Shown here: one piece after another, positions 26,219 through 37,529 of the stretch | How the letters are laid out: the number at the start of each line of letters is the position of its first letter | Numbering within the stretch: position 1 is the first letter of the stretch | Origin: Varroa destructor | Lineage: Eukaryota; Arthropoda; Arachnida; Mesostigmata; Varroidae | Length of the DNA stretch: 64,000 bases | Reading direction: 5' to 3' | NCBI RefSeq assembly: GCF_002443255.2 | Contig: NW_019211456.1 | Span: 47,986,486-48,050,485, forward strand | Translations under genes and position numbers: made by a program | Notes under the pieces: generated by a model | Told to the model about the DNA's origin: nothing | Database searches by the model: none | The model's input: the letters and a program-made list of their open reading frames with translations, nothing else

Positions 26219-29200
26219 CAATGTTCACTCATTTGTTAAAAGAATACGTAAAATCATTTCTAAAATATGACCTAAGCGAAGTCTCCAAAATTGATAGGGT
26301 AGAGACCCTAAATCCAAAAGAAGTCGGAAATCTTCGAACCCAAAAACAAGATAACTTTTTCCTTAAGTGAGCGAGTTCGAAATACAGCACAGATTAAAAT
26401 CTTTCTTCATTAAATGTCATAATCAGGCAAAGATAGCCGCAATAACTGAACTCATTAGGCAGGCCCCCAGCTCCGACCTATCAATTAGGTCTACGCTAGT
26501 TCATTAGTAGCCGCGCGATAATCGCCAATAGCACCTCTACAGTGGCCGGCAATGGGCGTCTCTTAGATCATTGTAAAAAATCCTTTAATTGGGCGAGCAG
26601 CTTTACGTGGACCCGGACAGAACCCTACGGGTCCTGAAGGACAACCTAATCTAGCTCTTCGATTCCTAGGCTAAAGCGACAAATTGAGTTCAGTCACGCG
26701 ACTTGCATTAACAGCACTGCAACATCAAAGAAAAATTGCAATCGAGGGAACCTGTGTCTGAAGTCGTACTTAGGACAACCCATGAACGATAGGCTTAGCA
26801 GACACAAGAGCGCATACGATTCTTGCCAAAAATATACTGCTAGAGAAGCCTCAATGTATCGTAAATGAAGGTCTAAAGCATTTGGAGAGATGTCACTTTG
26901 AACAACCAAAAATAAGGATCCGCATAAATCTGCTAAAAATCGAACAAATGTAGCTGCTGGAAGCAAAAACAAAAATCAAACCGTTGCGTTCAAACCATCC
27001 TTTCATTCTATTCCCTTGTGAGCACGTATTCGAGGCAAAAAGTTGGTAACATTTGTCGTATGTGCAGTGTCCTAATCAAAGGACCGGCTTCATTTTATTT
27101 ATTCAGCTGATTTATTAGGGTCAGGTGAATGTCTTCTCGTTTAATTATGTCGGTAAGGTTGTTCGAAATTGACTATAGTCCAATTTTGAAGCAAGAAACG
27201 AGTTTAGATTCGGTAGAAGACGGCTGTGTTGCCACTAGGCAAGCACTTCGTGAACATCAATAAGTGTACTGCTTTTTAAATAAAGATTTATAAATAATCA
27301 TATTCTATGGTAGACTTGTTCGTGTTTTTCCTCATAACGCCTAGTTCCAGATACTACGGTCCGTCTAAGTGACTTGAAAAGGTTTGCCTAAAGAAGAACT
27401 ATGAACATATCCCTGTGCTTAAGGTACATGCTGAGTTGTAGGACATCGCCAGCTGGAACAGATGGTATCTTCTATTCTCGCTATTCATACTGGAATATAA
27501 TATGACACACAGACACACTAGTTGTTCAGCAAGTTTCAATGGAGGCCAAACGACTAATAATTTACCTGTGGAGTTCAGCCTTTCGCGTGACCGCACATAA
27601 ATCACACGGATCTATGTAAACAATCCCAATCCTAGTGCGTACGTAGTTTCACATAGCACCTTGAATACTATACGTAATTTATTTATATATAGAGAGAGAC
27701 GAGTATGGCTTAGGTGATCATGAGATCAGATCTACGTACATATTTTATAGCCGCCCTTATTCTTAGCCTGAATATCGAATGCAACACATTATTTAGTTGA
27801 AACGACCTGAAGTTATATTTAAAAATTGTCTTATAGCTATTTTCTATTATGTTGCATCTGTGTTAGGATGTTGCTATTGGCGACGTCATCGTCTCACTGT
27901 GGTAGATCCATCTGTAACTATCGTCATCTTTGCATCGTTAGTCAACTCATTTACAAAACGCCCGGCCTACAACTGATCATATTGATTTCCGTATGTAGTA
28001 GTCTTCCTAGTTCGCCGGTACTATCTAGTTAACGTGTCGTATCATTGAAAACATGCGCATTCTGAATGGGAAAAAGAGTATGTTTCTATTCTTCTAACGC
28101 ACCTTATTGCCGTATATGTTTCTACAGGTGAGTTTGTTAGTCTTCTAAAGCGCAATCCAGATGTACATTTTTGATCATATCTATTTCTGACCGCTAGACA
28201 TACACAATGCCCTGGACTTCAGAAAAATCGTAAAAATTCTGATAAAAATTGGGGATTATCTGACTTTTTATGTCATGACTGTACCTATCACACCTATACC
28301 CCATCTGGAATAGGACTATTTATGCTTCTCCTTAGAGTTTTTTTTCCTGAGTCAAGAATGTCTATGGTAAACGACGTTTGCCTATTAGCAGTTTGCCTAC
28401 CCGGATAAGAAACGTTACCCTTAGGACTAAATTGAGAGAATACACGTTATTACTGTGTAGATAGACGTCTGTTTGAATGTTTTACTCTCTGATTATTGAA
28501 CCGTTGTTTTCCAGTCATCACACCATTGTCATCATATTCGGCCCTGATGTGATCAATACAAAATTCGAACACAGGATCTAAGCCTGTTGTTAGCTGGCAA
28601 TGTTCGCTTTGCCGCATTTTCCTATTGTATATCTATATAGTTCCCAGATTTTGTCACTATTTGAAATCAGGCGGGAGGATCCTTTTTCGCTCACAGACAG
28701 GAACGTCTTTGGGGGCTGATAGGGTAATTTCCAACGCTGAAGTTCAATCGAAGTAAACAGTTCTACTGTGAATGTACAAATCTTGTTAGCCCTGTATGAA
28801 GTTGACTGTTCCCAACATGGATTCCATCTACTGTGCTTTTGTTTATTCAGCGCATTTATTTATCGTAGCACTCAAGCGTGCCATGAGCATGTGCTCTTGC
28901 ATCGTTGGACGCTTCCTATTAGTCATCAAGTAGCCTTTTGCCTGTTTCGATGTATGCACATTCACAGTGTGAGAAAAACACTGGCACGTGCTGTTCATTT
29001 TAGGGATCATAATTTCTAAATTCGCTAATCCGTGCATCCTAATATAGCCGTGCATATATTTGTGATAAATCATTTATCAGAAGCGTTGAGGAAATCAGCT
29101 TCTGATTCCATAGTTAATGATTAAGGAAGCACCCAAACGTGCATCCATATTTGAATATGGCGCTCAGCGTATTGCGTTGAATTATACGTACATATATGCT

Positions 29201-31831
29201 GTGCATTATTATTACTTTTGCAGACGTATCTAGTGATCGATTTGCTATATTCATTGTTTCGAAGCGCAGTGTCGCAAACACATCTCGTGTTGGTTAAACC
29301 ATTATCGGTAAGACACGAAATGGGAAGACGGGGACAGGGAACGAGTTGCCCGTCGGTGGGCGAGCCAGTACGAAAAATGACAACCCGTTTGCAACTCCTC
29401 TGTACGGCGATCGCGTAAATCCACCTTATTTTCCTCCCGTAGTTACCGACTTCTGTAGCAGTTCGCTTAAAACTCAAGCGCACAGACATCCACTTCTCGT
29501 CCCCGTCAAAAACGGCACTAAATATTAGATAAGGAACTCTACTAGAAATCTTAGTTCCTACTGAAACTAGCTTACCGTTCCAGTAAAATCATTGTCTAAT
29601 AATAGCTAATTAAAAAAATATTTTAGAAAGTGAATAAATATTACCTATGTATGTGTGATAGACAAGAAAATTTTAAATGCTGGTTGATTTCATATAGCAT
29701 TAGTGTTAGTGAACAAGCCTCCCTAGTTGGCTATGCCAGGATTTTTCCGCGACCGTTTTTTCCTTTCTTACCGTTTGCATTATAAGGTGTATGAGATAAT
29801 TGAAAAACTATTGGTACCCTCAAACTACTCGGCAATTCAGGCCCACTGTATCCTTATGTGATTACATAATTTCTATACATAGACATCGGAAAAGTGGTGT
29901 AATGCAATTGGCTTATGTTCGTTTAGGTGAAAAATAAGGGCTTACGCTAAGCTGGAACGGCTCAACGGCGTTTTCGCCTAATTGACTATAACTGTTAACG
30001 GGGAGAATTCAAATGAAATGTATCAACAAACAACAATGATGATGACGATGAACAGGAGTAACATTATGTTGTATTAAAGACCTTATTGCGAGGTAAAATG
30101 TTTTAATAAATAGCTGCGGCGGTCACTGTTATCATATTATAGATATTTAAACATAAGATAACGTCTGTTTAGAGTAAGACCTTATTATAGTAGTAAATCT
30201 CATATATGAGTAATTTTTTTTTCAAATAACTGGTCGCTGTCATCTAAGTTCATTTAAAACTATTGTATTTTATGCTTATTTTGTTTGTTTGCTTTTGGTT
30301 AGGCATTTGTTAAAAGGCAACCAATCAATGTTGGTTATATTCAGAAGCGGTTTTACTTATTATATGTAATCGACCGCATTCTTCTAACAACGCTACATTC
30401 TTTCTTAGATAATAATATTTAGCTAACAAGATGAGCAGTGTTACATCAGCGATAATTAGATCTGGTTGACACATATTCAGGCACAACCTAATAATGTCTC
30501 AAAAATTTAAGCTGTCATATTAATATCAATGAAGGTACTTAGGTTTATCGCTTTATTTGAATATTTACAGTTTTTTTGTCGGTCCTCAACCATAACGTCT
30601 AAAGATATTTAGTCAAATAAGAGTCATCTGCTAGACTCATACTGAATTTAGAGACGCAGACTTGAAGAAAAATGTAAGGCGCGAGCCTCACAAGCGAAGC
30701 GAGCGCCAACGTATTTAAACTCGACCAGACAATTACATTTATTTGCTATATTTATATGTTCGTGAATTGTTGTCTCAAATATTTACTCATACACAGGCCA
30801 GCCGCTGGTGTTATTTCGAGAAGTCGCCTGCTGAGGGTGCTGAAGCCGACAATACTTCAGTAGTTAGCCTTCGTCGGCAAGAGTAATAATTTTTTTCACA
30901 TATTTGCTAATATTTCTCTAATGATAGCTTTGAGATTTGGTTATTGAGATGTTATGAAACTGTGTACTACGCGGTCGAGTATAGAGAGAGGATATGTGTG
31001 GTGTTGAAATCTTTAGCTCTACTGAAGAATTTCAACACAAGTTGACTGGGGAAGCAATCTCAATATTTCTTAGCAAATTCGCAGATATAAAGGGTAGGTC
31101 GATTTATACCATACCGTCCTTCCGAGGCCGGAAGCAAGTCGCGTTGGTGGCTCTTTATCTTTCACAGTCTCTCTATCGCTATCGTTCTCTCTAGGAGGTT
31201 AGCCGATCAGGGTCAAACTCATCGAGATCTAAGTAGTAGAAAATTTTCAGAAGTGGATTATGTTAGTAGATAGTGTTAAAGTCAATGTTTTTGTGAAACC
31301 CGATTGCGGGTGTCAGCATAATGCGTCAGTTAATACATCAGCTTAATCACAATCTTCCTTTTAGTTCGGTCCACAAAGGAATAGTACAACTTTGCTAGTT
31401 ACATGCAGTGGAACTACGGCAGCCTGTAGGGTTTACCGTGCCGTTGCGTCGTCAGCAGCCGAATTCGATATGTATCGGTTGTTAAAGAAATTCAATTTCC
31501 TTTAGAAGTTGTTGAGTATTGCCCCAATATAGTATTGCAATTTTATGTGTTAGGCTGAGCCTCATCACGATCGGTTATATTGAAACATACTTTCGGTAGG
31601 TATATTACACTGTGTGTGTGTTTGTGTAATGGTGGCCTCTATTGAAGGCATTTTTGTTCAACTTTTGCTTGTGCCTATTCGACATGAGTTGGAACGACTA
31701 GTATCAGAAATAACAACCAATAATTCGTATTAGGATTTAGAGTTTGGGCTTGCTCATACTCTAAAATGCATACGCAAATTGAATGTGACCCAATACGATG
31801 TCAATGAAGACACTGTTGAGAAAAAAAGTTC

Positions 31832-31867
31832 TGCAAAATAGATGCCTCGTCGTGCATCTATTTTGCA
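31832..31867. repeat. Perfect 14-bp inverted repeat with 8-nt loop
   Basis: The left arm TGCAAAATAGATGC (31,832-31,845) is an exact reverse complement of the right arm (31,854-31,867), with an 8-base spacer. It could fold as a hairpin in DNA or RNA. There is no flanking gene, and no T-run that would suggest a Pol III or bacterial-type terminator. Confidence 0.8.
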
Positions 31868-34800
31868 CACACCTAAGCACGCTCATCTGATAATCTCTTG
31901 AAGTACAACGTTAAGGTTCCCTAATCTCTGAGATTTAGTTGTCGATCAATTAATTTAGTGCCAGAACTGACATATCCTACTGGGTTATCGCTCAGCCAGA
32001 CACATCACAGTAGTATCAAACAGTCTTTCCTCAATTACGCTAATTAAACTGTAGTCCTTTCACGTTGGTCCTTTAAGGACAGTGTCGTAACCTGCTTCAT
32101 AATAATAGAATATGATAGGATTTTCGTTCTGGTCATCTCGTTCGTCTTCTAAAACACGGCTTTGTCTGATGGAGGTTACACATTGATTAGCATTATCGCT
32201 CTGGTAGAGTCCTGATTTAATTCATTCTTTCCCAAAATATAACATGTATAGACAACGTTTTTCTCCAGAAAAGTGCTATTAAACACCTGCGTTATCATTG
32301 TTGGGCAATTTTTCCACGGAGACGGCCGATATGAGGGCGGCCCAGGTGTGTATACGGTTGGAACTACTCAATTAAACACGCCAACGCAACTGTTTAGCAC
32401 GGTACTGTAAAAACGATCCTGTCCTTCTTTGGCGGTTACATTGGTACGTACCGATTTTAGGACTTCTTCGCCTTTTCAGAAGAACCGCGCAGGCCATTGT
32501 AAAGTTTTAGGCATTTTTACCGATTACATACGCAAAAGCATACACGTACTTTACACGAGAAAGACAGGGTTGACATGAGCCGTGACCACTTTTTGATATT
32601 AGCATTTATAGTTCGTATACCTATATTGAATGGCAGCTCAGTATTTTACAGTAATCCTGGTGCATTTATGGCAAAAGAGTCTTAGTCATAGTTAAACCTA
32701 TGTTAATTTAGAGACACCGCAAAAAATTTACTAGAAGAAAACACTCCTTGCACCCTCTTCTATAAATTTTATTATTTATATTTATTATTATAAACGTATT
32801 GCTTTATGCCTATTTTTTCTTTCTTAAAAACTGCAACAAAAGGCATCACAGTGTATATAGAACACGTGTAGAAGCTTGACATGTCGCTGTTCCCATTTGG
32901 TTTGTGACAATCATAAAAACGCTTGATGCTTATAAACCGTGCACACAGCACGTACGCGATGCTGAATGTCCTTGTTCAAAAAAAGTAACTGATCGCTATG
33001 CACAAGGCACTTTGTAATCTAAGCTTACTCACATTGTGCCGACGTTTCAGAAACCGCTAGAAGGCTGATCGTTTTCAGTATTAACAAAGCAGAGGAAATC
33101 ATTATCATAGGTTGACTAAGTCATCTTTCTCTGACTTCTCAGACGTGTTTCTTTCTTTAGGTCCAAACGATTAAATATTTGCGCTTCGTGTCGAGATTAT
33201 CAACGAACAGCTGCCAGAGGAATATATGACTCGACGTTTACCGCCGCTGACTACTGTCGGGTTTTCGCTGAGTACAGCACCAAGCAAACGCAAACAAACA
33301 AATAAATGGCCGACTGGTGGACATTACTCCACGAACTCGGCAACGAGTGATCAGAAAGATGGCATATCTCATTTGTTTCAAAAAAGGACGTATTCCCTTC
33401 TGGAAACGGCGACCTACGACGCAGATCGATGGATTTAGATTACCACGTACATGTAGAAAAATTCGAAGTTAATCTAGCCGTTTTCGATCACAGAACCAGT
33501 CGAATCATTCGCTGTTTCATGTGTCATTAACCATCTGGCTGATTTCGACCAGTTTAAAACTACTTTAAGCGTGAAATACCTACTGCCCTGTATGGTACTA
33601 AATATGAGACACTGTGTCATATATTCTTAAGAATGCCATTGCGTTTCAAAATGTCACCACGATTATAAATCGTCTTTGCTTCTATGGTTGCGTACACGTA
33701 TGTTGAGTGTGTTCCCTAAAAGCAATGTTGATACTGAAATTAGCTCTTAATACTGTTTCCAACACATGGCGTCACGAATTTGGTAGACTCTGGAGAAATA
33801 AAAACAAGCACAGCAAGGAATTCTTAATGAAGATTTGGATTTTGGACGCATTGTGTAATGAACTCAAAGCGACCCCACGATGGTTGGCGGGCATGATACG
33901 ATAAACTTTCTTCGGAGAGCAATAGAAACAAACTAATAGCATCAGGGCTATCGATCTGTGGGCTTGGCACATTCCTGATAAGCACGGTAGGTGTTTCGAA
34001 AGTGTACCCGAAAAAACACGATTAACCCATTAACTATAAGTAGTGCCGTCTAGTTAAAGTCGATGAGTACTTCTAAACCTGAGCACTATACAAAATACAT
34101 GTGTTCAATAAGATTCAGAATGTATAGTACTGGCTATTCTCTAGGGCTGCTATGTTGTATGTGGTACTATCAAAGGACGTGGGGAATAGGGTTACAGTTT
34201 TTGAAAATTCACTAATAATAATAATAGGGAATGGTAAGTCGTCGATACCATTGTAGAATAACAAACATCGCGTCTGAATGAATTCAGATAGCTCTATATA
34301 TCCGTATTTTTGACGTAAATAACTTCTACATGTAGCTCTACTTCACCCCAATTGTAATCCAATGTAAACTTCTAAGAGAAAGTCCAAAAAGTGTTAACGT
34401 CACTCAGCCACATTTCTTTAAAGACGTGTTTTGTATCTATCTTAGTATTTGTTTCATTCTATGCTTGATTGACAACGGTTCTATAATATATGGACAAGCT
34501 AGCTTTTAGAAATCAGCTGTAAATGCTTTTTGGATATAGCATTTTACTATAGCGTACCTGTTGGCTTAATACATATTCCGGCCGGGAACGAATCGTGACT
34601 ATTTTGTAACTCAATGGTTTAACTTTACAAAAGTTAACTGTTACAATCGAAGCCATATAGTAGCTATGCTAGAGGTCATTTAAGAATTCAGTGTATTGTG
34701 TTTCGAATAAAAGAACGTTGGCGTTCGTGTGACAAAGTATCGACGTTGACAGAAGGGGCCAACTCGAAGAGTGATCGATCGATCTACGTTTGTTAAGGCA

Positions 34801-34900
34801 AGTACTTTGGACCGTTTTTCTTTGCTCATTAACTGTGTGAATACAACCTATTTTGAGATCGAACGTTTTTTACTTACTCTTCGTGTGCAGCCGCGTCAAA

Positions 34901-35038
34901 ATGGTAGCACTGCTGCCGGCCTCGCACGTACTATTCACCGTCACGAGCAGCACTGCAGGGATGGACGACCTGGAGAAAAAGCGTAACCCTTCGCGCGCGT
35001 ATATCTTAAGCACTTTTTTGGACCGTGAATTGCTCTAG
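34901..35038 (+). CDS. Doubtful 45-aa open frame behind a good splice acceptor
   Basis: A pyrimidine-rich tract ending in GTGTGCAG (to 34,890) precedes CCGCGTCAAAATGG, a strong start context. The frame of 45 codons begins with a mildly hydrophobic segment (MVALLPASHVLFTV) and continues into a charged part with DDLEKKRNPSR. It closes at TAG. It matches no family I know. It could be a small peptide gene, the first coding exon of a larger gene, or chance. No convincing donor is present inside it. Confidence 0.2.
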   Translation: MVALLPASHVLFTVTSSTAGMDDLEKKRNPSRAYILSTFLDRELL

Positions 35039-36768
35039 CACAAGCGTTCGCGGGTTTATCGTTACTTATCGAAATCAGCCCCACCACAGTGGCAAATTGC
35101 TTCAGTGCCTAAATGACTGTCGGTGGTCAATTTTGGGATTGTTTTTTTCGTCCCGAAAACTACAACACTAGAGGTCGAAGACAAACGTCTATGATGTTCG
35201 ATGCTGTTTTCTCTATTGGCAATACGAACACTGTTGTACATCTTAATAAAGCAATAAACTTTTCCTCACATAGTCCGCAGTTATAGCACGACAAGTTTCT
35301 CTACGAATAGCTTCATCACGGGACATTCCACTCGCAGCGAGCAAAAATAAGAATTCGCCGGGTTGCAGCAACCATGTCCTGCTAGTGATCCTTTCTTCAC
35401 TAACAATAAGCACAATGTCATATACAATACACATCTGGCCGTTGACATTGATCAACAGTAAGTAGTTTGATGTATGCGCTTGCAAAATACTGTTTCACAA
35501 TACATACGAGGCTTTTAGCAGCAGCGGCAATACAAGTGCGGATAAAGATGTGGAAATGGCAGGCGGCGAACTCTCCGTTCAGTATCAGAACTTGATGCTG
35601 TTGCCCCACGGCAGATGTCGTCGTGTAAAGGTCATCATTGAACATTACCAGCATGCCGCATGTAGGCACTAGAGGCCAGCAATGCTATATCTACTGTAGC
35701 TCGACCGAACCGTCGCAACATTGAGGCAGACGGTTTACTCACATAAGTGCACACACGAAGCCCGACAGAAAGACACACACGCAGAGAACAATGTACGATA
35801 TACGTTTATATGTGCGATGTCGGCGACGGGTCACTGCACATCTTCGAACGCTGAATTGACCGAAGGCACGAGCGATAGAAGCAGGCAACGGATGCGCAAG
35901 CTCAAAGGACTAGAACAGTTTCGCATACACTCTAAAGCCAGTTCTTGCGCGATTCGCCCGCCCTCCAGCGTCGAACAAACTGATCAGAGTGTTTGGTGTG
36001 GCCGATACGGCCTTCGTACAACGTTGTCGTAAGACGGTGTCCGCGACGACGGCAATACCACGAACAGTAACCACAGCGGCGAAAATGGCACCATGTCCGT
36101 TAGTACGCTGGTACACATTCATAGGTTATTAGGCAGACATACTGCTCGATCGGTCGATTACGCAGTTCGTAATTACGTTAAGTTCTCAACTAGCTCGTCA
36201 TTAGCGGTATTGCCGACTATGGTAAAAACGGATGCATTTCGATAAATCATTAACATTGAAAGTTAACAGCGACAGAGATAGCGCAAGCCGCGTGAACGAT
36301 TTATGTGTAACTTTGTACTGAGATACCAACGAACGTCGAATGTAGACAGCCAGCAGAAGGCAGTATACGTTGGATTGGTCGCCGATGTCACCAGAGGAAC
36401 GTTCATATATCCCTGTTACACCGTCGATATGTTCTCGTTAGCTGCCTGTTTTGGCGAACTTTTCTTTTTCAGCCGAGAGAAGCAAGAACTAGTTAAACAA
36501 CCTATGACTCGGCCATTTTCGCGAACTTTCCGTTTCATTTTTCCCGCACGTGTTGTCTACATTTGTTGTTGTTGGCGGTCACCACCGACTTGCAGCCAAC
36601 TCGATTCGAACGGACACACTCGGTCGTTCACTCGACTCCGTGTCCGTTGTCCCTTAGTAGAAAAGCATTGATCGATGAAGAATAGCTTCAACCCGCTGCA
36701 TCGTAGTACGATTGCCGTTCCTGCCTCTGGTGGTATTTATGGCGTACGTACTCCTGTTGCGGCCACCA

Positions 36769-36789
36769 CTGCTGCTGCTGCTGCAGCTG
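36769..36789. repeat. CTG/CAG trinucleotide tract
   Basis: Five CTG units are followed by CAGCTGG. On minus they fall in a 60-codon ATG-initiated frame (36,688-36,870) as a short glutamine run. That frame has no other recognisable feature, so I do not call it a gene. Confidence 0.8.
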
Positions 36790-37031
36790 GAGTTGCTTCC
36801 GTAAGGTGAAGCAAAGCAGCGGAAACAGCGGCGATGGCAAACACTCAGTCAACGAAAGCACTGGCAGCATCTCGTGGCAGACCGTGCCAGAGTACTAGTG
36901 CAAGTAAAGTGTAAAGAGTAGAATAGAAGGATCGAGCCGAGAGACAGCAGGCGACGAACGAAGCATCACCGCTAGACAAGCGATTCATGTAAAAGGCCAA
37001 TGGCGAAGGAATAGCATCAGAACAGTATTAG

Positions 37032-37052
37032 CAGTAGCAGCAGCAGCAGCAG
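37032..37052. repeat. CAG trinucleotide tract
   Basis: One CAG, one TAG and five further CAG units sit in tandem inside the GC-richer island. Confidence 0.85.
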
Positions 37053-37155
37053 CGGCACTCAGAGAGAGCGCAATGCACAAGCACGAGACGGCTCAATATC
37101 GGTGTACTACAGTATTGCGATCATAATGTAGATACCTGGAGGGCGAGAGAAACAG

Positions 37156-37274
37156 ATGGCGAGTCAGAGAGAGACAAAGAAAGAGAGAGTTCAGGGCAAA
37201 ATCATCGTGGCCGCTGCGGCTACAATCAGAGCGCTCTCATGTTCGGTCTTTCTAAGGGAAAGGGCACTAATCCC
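37156..37274 (+). other. Candidate first coding exon ending at a consensus donor
   Basis: Two ATGs read up to the donor GTGAGT at 37,275. One at 37,156 (ATGGCGAGTCAG...) gives 39 codons plus two bases. One at 37,239 in another frame gives exactly 12 codons (MFGLSKGKGTNP). The leader upstream has CAG and GAGA runs and several earlier ATGs. Neither peptide is recognisable. The donor is good, but the start contexts are weak (C at -3), so this is a suggestion only. Confidence 0.2.
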
Positions 37275-37529
37275 GTGAGTGGAAAGGGAGCCTGCCGCAC
37301 GGCAGGCCGAAGACTTACTCAGGCTCACGAGGCGACAGGCAAATAGCAGGGAAAAGATGTATAGTCGAGTGGGTGACTACAGCGCGAACGCCCAACTCTG
37401 CAGTCAATCGTATGGAAAAAGAATCGTATGTGCCAAAAACGTCGATAACATTGCGGGCCAGAGCCCTAAACTCCGCGGGTTACTAAAGAGGCCGAGAGTC
37501 CCTTAATAAATATTGAACGCTACGTGTGA

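Larger units (their letters stand above)
22808..34850. other. Gene-poor region without recognisable exons
   Basis: Only short, unrecognised open frames are present on both strands. Simple repeats include an AT tract near 22,857-22,874, (CA)13 at 24,602-24,627 and a TTA tract at 26,200-26,218. A perfect hairpin lies at 31,832-31,867. Its left end probably holds the unlocated first noncoding exon and promoter of the transporter gene. The rest may be intergenic or a long intron. Confidence 0.55.

Noticed and set aside
36688..36870. 60-codon minus-strand frame with a Gln run
   Set aside because: The Gln run comes from the CAG repeat and the rest is not recognisable. It may be part of a 5' exon but is not supported as a gene.
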